Part shown: piece after piece, positions 7,424-15,415 of the stretch
Position numbering within the stretch: position 1 is the stretch's first letter
Layout: each line of letters begins with the position of its first letter
Source of the DNA: Opitutia bacterium UBA977
Lineage (GTDB): Bacteria > Verrucomicrobiota > Verrucomicrobiia > Opitutales > Coraliomargaritaceae
DNA length: 15,415 nt
NCBI GenBank assembly: GCA_002292345.1
Contig: DBBT01000061.1
Location: 48,867 to 64,281, forward strand
Direction: 5' to 3'
Notes under the pieces: model-generated
The model's input: only the letters and a program-made list of their open reading frames with translations
What the model was told of the DNA's origin: nothing
The model's database searches: none
Made by a program: the position numbers and the translations under genes

Positions 7424-7430
7424 TATTGTC
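7424..7430 (+). promoter_or_regulatory. TATTGTC motif, copy 3 (at the RraA-operon promoter)
   Basis: TATTGTC overlaps an 8-base palindrome TACATGTA (7418-7425) and the candidate -35 of the RraA operon. AraC-type proteins commonly bind direct repeats next to or overlapping the -35 element. Role inferred. Confidence 0.35.
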
Positions 7431-7456
7431 AAGCGATATGTGTTGGATCCCATAAT
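7426..7456 (+). promoter_or_regulatory. Candidate promoter of the RraA-dehydratase-SDR-GH2 operon
   Basis: TTGTCA (7426-7431) and CATAAT (7451-7456) are separated by 19 bases, which is longer than ideal and fits an activator-dependent promoter. The -10 ends only five bases before the ATG at 7462, so the transcript would be leaderless or nearly so. Alternatively the true promoter lies further upstream, with TTTACA at 7416-7421 as -35. Confidence 0.25.
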
Positions 7457-7461
7457 CCACG

Positions 7462-8151
7462 ATGAAGTATTCCAACGACGATGAACTTTTGGCACTGTGC
7501 CGCAACGAGCTGTTTAGCGCAGTGATCGGTGATGTGATGGACCTGATGGGGCATACGCATCAATTCCTGCCACCGCATGTGCAACCACTACGCGATGATA
7601 TGATTGTGGCGGGCCGAGCGATGCCGGTGCTGGAAGCCGACGATGATGGCGGCGAAGGCCCTGGTCGGGCCAATGAAATGCTTAACCAACCTTTCGGCCT
7701 GATGCTGCGCGCTTTGGATGATCTGCAAAAGAATGAGGTCTATGTGTGCACTGGCTCGTCACCAAGCTATGCGCTGTGGGGCGAGTTGATGAGCACCTGC
7801 GCGATCAACCGCGGCGCGGTCGGTGCGGTAGTCGATGGTTACTCCCGCGATACTAAGGGCATTCTGGAGCAGAACTTTCCTTGTTTTTCCTATGGTCGCT
7901 ACGCACAGGATCAGCGTCCTCGCGGTAAGGTGGTGGATCTACGCTGCACGATTAAAATCGGTGCGGTTAAGATTCAGCCGGGCGATATCATTTTTGGCGA
8001 TCTGGACGGAGTTTGTGTGATTCCCAAGCAGATTGAAAAGGAAGTCATCGAAGCTGCGTGGGAGAAAGCGCATGGTGAGAAGCGCGTTTTTGAAGCGATC
8101 AAGGGCGGCATGGGTGCGCAAGCAGCCTGGGATAAATTTGGGATTATGTAA
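7462..8151 (+). CDS. RraA-like / class II pyruvate aldolase-fold protein
   Basis: A 229-residue member of the RraA fold family, which includes the HMG/CHA aldolases (class II, divalent-metal pyruvate aldolases) as well as RNase E inhibitors and proteins labelled dimethylmenaquinone methyltransferase. Signatures: 'AVIGDVMDLMG' (20-30), 'WGELMSTCAINRGAVGAVVDGYSRD' in the region 106-130, with Glu108-x20-Arg129-Asp130 in place of the aldolases' Asp-x20-Arg-Asp, and 'GDLDGVCVIP' (179-188). The intact Arg-Asp pair fits a metal-dependent lyase better than the RNase E inhibitor role. It is first in an operon with a GalD-like dehydratase 35 bases downstream and an SDR, so cleavage or processing of a 2-keto-3-deoxy sugar acid to pyruvate plus an aldehyde is the leading inference. 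Substrate unproven. No Shine-Dalgarno precedes the ATG. Confidence 0.82.
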   Translation: MKYSNDDELLALCRNELFSAVIGDVMDLMGHTHQFLPPHVQPLRDDMIVAGRAMPVLEADDDGGEGPGRANEMLNQPFGLMLRALDDLQKNEVYVCTGSSPSYALWGELMSTCAINRGAVGAVVDGYSRDTKGILEQNFPCFSYGRYAQDQRPRGKVVDLRCTIKIGAVKIQPGDIIFGDLDGVCVIPKQIEKEVIEAAWEKAHGEKRVFEAIKGGMGAQAAWDKFGIM

Positions 8152-8186
8152 TGTGATCTTGAATACGGAATTGTGGATTTAAAATT

Positions 8187-9353
8187 ATGAAAATTACAGA
8201 AGTTAAGGTGTGGCTGGTCGAAGGTGTAAAATACAACTGGACCATGATAAAAATTTTCACTGATACTGGTCACACGGGGGTGGGCGAAGCAACTAATTGG
8301 CCGGGCAGTCCAATCATCGAGGCGGCGGCTCGTCATGCTGGTGAGCGCATCATCGGGCTCGACCCATTGCGCACTGACTTTATATGGCAAAAGCTGTATC
8401 GCGACCTGAATTGGATTGGTCCCTTCGGTGCCAGCATGTGTGCCATCAGTGGCATCGACATGGCGCTGCTCGATTTGAAGGGTAAGGTCCATGGCATGCC
8501 TTGTTATCAATTGCTCGGCGGCGCTTTTCGCACGCAAATCCGACTCTACGCGAACTACTGGTTCACTGGTGGTGGGCATACCGCGGAGGATTATGCGCTG
8601 CAGGCCAAGCGCGTCAAAGACCTGGGCTTCACTGGCCTGAAGTTCGACCCCTTTGCACATACCAACTATTTGTATGGCGAGGATCTCAATACCGACCTAG
8701 GCCTGACGCCGGCACAGCAAGATGTTGCCTTCGAAGTGACTAAGGCCGTGCGCGAAGCGGTGGGCGCGGAGTTCGATATGATGATTGAAACCCACGCGAT
8801 GCTCAACTTCGAGGTGGCGGTGAAGATGGCCGAACGCCTTGCGCCGCTCGGGGTGACTTGGTACGAGGAACCCGCTGGGCCGGAAAATTCCGATACCTTG
8901 CGCGCCTTCCGTGAACGCTTGCCGAGCAATGTGCCAATTTGTGTCGGTGAGCGACACTATACCCGGCACGGTTTCCGTCCTGTCCTCGAAAAGCATATTT
9001 GCGATGTGATCATGCCAGACATCACCCGTTGCGGTGGTCCGTCTGAGATGAAGCGTATCGCCACGATGGGCGAGGCCTATGGCGTGATGGTTGCACCGCA
9101 CAACCCGAACGGCCCGCTCAGCACGCTGGCGAGTGCGCACGTTTGTGCGTCGATTCCGAATTTCTTTCGCTGCGAATTTATGGTCAACGATGTGGCTTGG
9201 CGTGACGAAGTAATTACGCATCCACTGGATGTCCGCGAGGGCTTTCTACATCTTTCCGAACGGCCGGGCCTTGGGGTGGATCTGATTGAGGAGGAGCTCG
9301 AAAAACATCCTGGTATTCGCGGTCTGAAAGAAAAGGATAACTTTTACGTCTAA
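8187..9353 (+). CDS. Enolase-superfamily sugar-acid dehydratase (D-galactonate dehydratase-like)
   Basis: A 388-residue mandelate racemase/muconate lactonizing-type enzyme with an N-terminal capping region (about 1-110) and a barrel. Metal ligands Glu201 ('MIETH'), Glu227 ('YEEP') and Glu255 ('GERH') are present. His203 in the Glu-x-His motif and His305 in 'APHNPNGP' match the acid/base His pair of D-galactonate dehydratase (His185 and His285), with similar spacing. Lys152 sits in 'GLKFDP'. Expected reaction: loss of water from an aldonate to give a 2-keto-3-deoxy acid. Which aldonate (galactonate, gluconate, a deoxy- or anhydro-acid) cannot be told from sequence. It lies between the RraA-like gene (35-base gap) and the SDR (15-base gap), clearly in one operon. 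No Shine-Dalgarno is seen before the ATG. Confidence 0.88.
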   Translation: MKITEVKVWLVEGVKYNWTMIKIFTDTGHTGVGEATNWPGSPIIEAAARHAGERIIGLDPLRTDFIWQKLYRDLNWIGPFGASMCAISGIDMALLDLKGKVHGMPCYQLLGGAFRTQIRLYANYWFTGGGHTAEDYALQAKRVKDLGFTGLKFDPFAHTNYLYGEDLNTDLGLTPAQQDVAFEVTKAVREAVGAEFDMMIETHAMLNFEVAVKMAERLAPLGVTWYEEPAGPENSDTLRAFRERLPSNVPICVGERHYTRHGFRPVLEKHICDVIMPDITRCGGPSEMKRIATMGEAYGVMVAPHNPNGPLSTLASAHVCASIPNFFRCEFMVNDVAWRDEVITHPLDVREGFLHLSERPGLGVDLIEEELEKHPGIRGLKEKDNFYV

Positions 9354-9356
9354 CCT

Positions 9357-9363
9357 AGGGAGG
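9357..9363 (+). promoter_or_regulatory. Shine-Dalgarno of the SDR gene
   Basis: AGGGAGG ends five bases before the ATG at 9369, in the 15-base gap after the dehydratase stop. It fixes the SDR start and contrasts with the missing sites at the upstream genes of the same operon. Confidence 0.75.
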
Positions 9364-9368
9364 CAGTT

Positions 9369-10169
9369 ATGGCATTGAATATTGATTTGAAAAACAAGCG
9401 GGCCTTTGTATCAGGCTGCGCTCGAGGCATTGGTCTTGGGATTGCTCGCGCTTTGGCGATGGCTGGCTGTGATGTCGCGGGGTGCGGCACGGCTGCTGCG
9501 GAGCATGAGAACGTGCACAACTTCATTCGCGAGGTGGAGTCCCACGGTCGCAAAGCACTGTATGTGCAGGGTAACTTGTCCGAGCGCGACACACCTGCTC
9601 GCCTAATGCAGGCAGTGGCGAAGCAATGGGGCAGTCTCGACGTTTTGATTTCCAACGCCGGGCGTAATATATTTAAAGGTGCTGAACTGTGCTCGGAGGA
9701 TGATTGGGATGAGTGTATGAATCTCGATCTCGCCTCACACTGGCGCCTTGCCAAGGCGGCCTTGCCGTTGTTGAAGGCCAGTGATCATCGTGATCCAGGC
9801 TCGATTGTAATCATTGGCTCGAACCATGCGAATAACACCATTCCTGGTTGCTTCCCTTACAATGTGGCCAAGACCGGTCTGCTTGGGCTGGTGCAGTCGC
9901 TGGCGATCGAGTGGGGACCCGATGTCCGTTGTGCCGGTGTGGCACCTGGCTTTATTGATACGGAGGGCAACGATGCCTGGTTTGTCTCCTTTCCCGATCC
10001 CGCTGTGGAACGGAAACGCACGGAGAATTCGCACCCCGTCGGACGGATCGGTAATGTCGATGAAATCGGTGCGCTTTGTGCCTTTTTGGCCAGCTCGCAC
10101 GGCGGCTTTATTTCTGGTACCACGCTGCTTGCCGATGGTGGACGTAGTGCCTTAATGCAGGATGCATAG
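9369..10169 (+). CDS. Short-chain dehydrogenase/reductase (SDR), probable sugar or sugar-acid dehydrogenase
   Basis: A 266-residue classical SDR with a Rossmann fold. The cofactor-binding Gly motif is 'SGCARGIGLGIA' (15-26). The 'SNAG' segment (95-98) corresponds to NNAG. The catalytic residues are Asn118, Ser151, Tyr164 and Lys168 (Tyr-x3-Lys in 'YNVAK'). The family end motif 'GTTLLADGG' is at 250-258. It would use NAD(P)+ to oxidise a sugar to its lactone/aldonate, or a keto-deoxy acid, in the cytoplasm. Both roles are known for SDRs in non-phosphorylative sugar pathways such as L-fucose oxidation. Its position 15 bases after the dehydratase supports a shared pathway. An 86-base gap separates it from the GH2 gene; that gap includes TCGGAACAATA (10192-10202), which on the other strand resembles the TATTGTC-CGA motif with one extra base. 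Confidence 0.9.
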   Translation: MALNIDLKNKRAFVSGCARGIGLGIARALAMAGCDVAGCGTAAAEHENVHNFIREVESHGRKALYVQGNLSERDTPARLMQAVAKQWGSLDVLISNAGRNIFKGAELCSEDDWDECMNLDLASHWRLAKAALPLLKASDHRDPGSIVIIGSNHANNTIPGCFPYNVAKTGLLGLVQSLAIEWGPDVRCAGVAPGFIDTEGNDAWFVSFPDPAVERKRTENSHPVGRIGNVDEIGALCAFLASSHGGFISGTTLLADGGRSALMQDA

Positions 10170-10246
10170 TGGTGATCTATGCGTCATGAGGTCGGAACAA
10201 TACAAGATGACGGTATTTGAAATGACTGATCCTATTTATTGAATAA

Positions 10247-13972
<3,726 letters not shown>

Positions 13973-13999
13973 GTGCGATTGCATGGTTTTAATCGTGCA

Positions 14000-15223
14000 A
14001 TGTTAAGAATGAAGATGCTGACTTGGATGTTGCTGGCAATCGGGAGTGGTCTCTCGGTCGCACAGGATAAACCGCTAGATCAATCGGTAGAGCCGCTACT
14101 CACCAGCAATGGCAAGCCTTTCGTTCCGAAGGCTTGCTATCCTGAATTCAGCTGGGATCGGGTGCCGGTGTATATGATGTTCGCCGATGGTAGTCGCCTG
14201 CTGAAAGATTCCGAAGTCGAGAAAATCGCCTCCGAAACGGATTTTATCTGCATCGAAAAGAACCACGGGCTCGAGCCTCTTGGGGATGCGGTATTGGGCT
14301 TGGAGCATGAGAATCAGGCGTTCAAGCAGGTAAAGCCGGGCATCAAGGTGCTGGGCTATCTAAACGGGGCGCTCACCTATCCGTTCACCCGTTACACTCA
14401 AATGTTGACGGCAGGGAAGGTCGATCAGCATCCGGAGATCAAGGCCTATTTAATGACCGACCCGAAGACGGGCGAGTTGGTTAAGACGCGTGGCTTATAT
14501 GGATACAACGTGCTTAATCCCGACATGCGTGCCTGGTGGTCCGACGCGGCCGCCGATATGGTGCGCGTGGGCAACGCGGATGGCATTTTTATTGATCAAA
14601 TGCATGGCTTCGCGTGGCTGCACCCTGCGGATAAGAACCAAGCCGTTATTGACGGAGTGGGCGATATGATGGCGCAACTGAAGGCTAAGATTGGCCCGGA
14701 CAAGATTTTGCTGGCCAACAATGGTGCGCACATTGAGCCCGTGTTTGAGGTGTCGGACGCCTTTATGTTCGAGCATTACAAGCGCTCCTCGACACACACT
14801 AAGGAGAAGCTGCTCGAGGACTGGCAACTGATGGAAAAAATTGCGGATGCCGGGAAGATCTGCATCTACCGATTCGGGGCATCTCCCGATGGCGGCTTGC
14901 CACTAGAAGCGATCCAGGAAGGGCAGACTCGACCCCGTCTAACGGATGATGTATATGCCGAGTGGGCGAAGGAACAGTTGGAGTTTTATTTGTCGCTCTA
15001 CTTGATTGGTGCGCAGCCGTATTCCTATTTCCAGTGGAACTGGACCTGGACCCTGATGAGCGGGCCGCTGGAACACTATCCGGAACTTCACAAGCCGCTG
15101 GGTAAACCGCTCGGCAAATACAGTCGCGTACATCCAGATGGCTGGGAGTTCACCCGCGAGTTCGAGCATGCCAGCGTCTGGGTCGATACCGACAAATGGG
15201 TCGCCAAAATCGAGTGGAAGTAA
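14000..15223 (+). CDS. Exported putative glycoside hydrolase, TIM-barrel (GHL15-like)
   Basis: A secreted protein of 407 residues from this start. The frame can begin at GTG 13973, directly after the GH2 stop, or at ATG 14000 or 14009. None has a clear Shine-Dalgarno; I prefer an ATG because the peptide then begins just before a short signal sequence ending Val-Ala-Gln. The body reads as a barrel: 'FICIEKNHG', 'GIKVLGYLNG', 'GYNVLNPDMRAWWSDAAADM', 'ADGIFIDQM', 'KILLANNG', 'FMFEHY', 'QWNWTW', and the C-terminal strands 'EFEHASVWVD'. This resembles hypothetical glycosyl hydrolases (GHL15 or a related clan) but I am not certain of the family. Asp in 'GIFIDQM' (codon at 14594) and Glu in 'FMFEHY' (codon at 14771) are plausible catalytic acids. 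Immediate linkage to the GH2 gene suggests joint action on one polysaccharide. Confidence 0.75.
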   Translation: MLRMKMLTWMLLAIGSGLSVAQDKPLDQSVEPLLTSNGKPFVPKACYPEFSWDRVPVYMMFADGSRLLKDSEVEKIASETDFICIEKNHGLEPLGDAVLGLEHENQAFKQVKPGIKVLGYLNGALTYPFTRYTQMLTAGKVDQHPEIKAYLMTDPKTGELVKTRGLYGYNVLNPDMRAWWSDAAADMVRVGNADGIFIDQMHGFAWLHPADKNQAVIDGVGDMMAQLKAKIGPDKILLANNGAHIEPVFEVSDAFMFEHYKRSSTHTKEKLLEDWQLMEKIADAGKICIYRFGASPDGGLPLEAIQEGQTRPRLTDDVYAEWAKEQLEFYLSLYLIGAQPYSYFQWNWTWTLMSGPLEHYPELHKPLGKPLGKYSRVHPDGWEFTREFEHASVWVDTDKWVAKIEWK

Positions 15224-15269
15224 AACACTCCAGATGAAACGCGCAGCGGTACCATTCTCTATTCGCGGC

Positions 15270-15415
15270 CTAATCGACGTGCTCTAGCACGGCCGCATCT
15301 TGGCGATTATCTGGGACGAAAGCGGCGAAAAATCTGGCATAGGGCAGGGGTTTCGTGTTCTTATTAATGGTGAAGGTGTGGCGCACTCCAAAAGGCTTGC
15401 GCGGCTGGTCGGAAC
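15270..15415 (-). CDS. C-terminal fragment of an unidentified gene (runs off the window)
   Basis: Reading the minus strand from the window edge gives 47 open codons and a TAG at 15272-15270. The peptide contains 'RKPFGVRHTFTINK' and ends 'AAVLEHVD'. It looks like ordinary coding sequence, with mixed charged and hydrophobic residues and no low complexity. The other two frames stop earlier or read less naturally. No family was recognised. It is convergent with the putative glycosidase gene, leaving a 46-base gap (15224-15269) in which I see no terminator. A small inverted repeat CGTGCT/AGCACG (15278-15291) lies inside its last codons. Confidence 0.5.
   Translation of the reverse strand, partial: SDQPRKPFGVRHTFTINKNTKPLPYARFFAAFVPDNRQDAAVLEHVD

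Noticed and set aside
7974..8660. 228-residue minus-strand open frame overlapping the RraA-like and dehydratase genes
   Set aside because: It runs antisense to two genes with clear catalytic motifs and shows no recognisable domain.
15278..15291. CGTGCT-CT-AGCACG inverted repeat as a terminator for the plus-strand operon
   Set aside because: Short stem, no T-run, and it lies within the convergent partial coding region.

Overview
The window is a carbohydrate-catabolism region of a Gram-negative bacterium. I infer a marine member of the Verrucomicrobiota (Opitutia/Puniceicoccales-like). The reasons are the gene mix (an AraC-controlled L-rhamnose isomerase, an anaerobic-type sulfatase maturase, RraA-like and GalD-like sugar-acid enzymes, exported glycoside hydrolases, a CxxCH lipoprotein cytochrome), the moderate base composition, and the lack of Shine-Dalgarno sequences before most first genes. 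No rRNA, tRNA, CRISPR array, transposase or integrase was seen.

Layout: (1) 1-666, minus: the 5' part of a lipoprotein c-type cytochrome. (2) 891-4931: an AraC regulator (minus) divergent from rhaA, then an NCS1-type permease whose stop overlaps a 66-residue membrane protein. (3) 5126-7379, minus: a second AraC regulator followed by a radical-SAM sulfatase-maturating enzyme, whose ribosome-binding site lies in a perfect inverted repeat. (4) 7462-15223, plus, divergent from the second regulator: RraA-like protein, GalD-like enolase-superfamily dehydratase, SDR oxidoreductase, a 1238-residue exported GH2 enzyme and an exported putative glycoside hydrolase. (5) 15270-15415, minus: the 3' end of an unidentified gene, convergent with the fourth block.

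Working model: the GH2 and the putative glycosidase release sugars in the periplasm from a polysaccharide that may be sulfated, given the maturase. The SDR, GalD-like dehydratase and RraA-like protein could then oxidise, dehydrate and cleave a released sugar or sugar acid by a non-phosphorylative route. RhaA would convert L-rhamnose to L-rhamnulose. The heptamer TATTGTC, found between the second regulator and both flanking transcription units, suggests that this regulator controls both the sugar-acid operon and the sulfatase maturase. Substrates are not settled by sequence alone.
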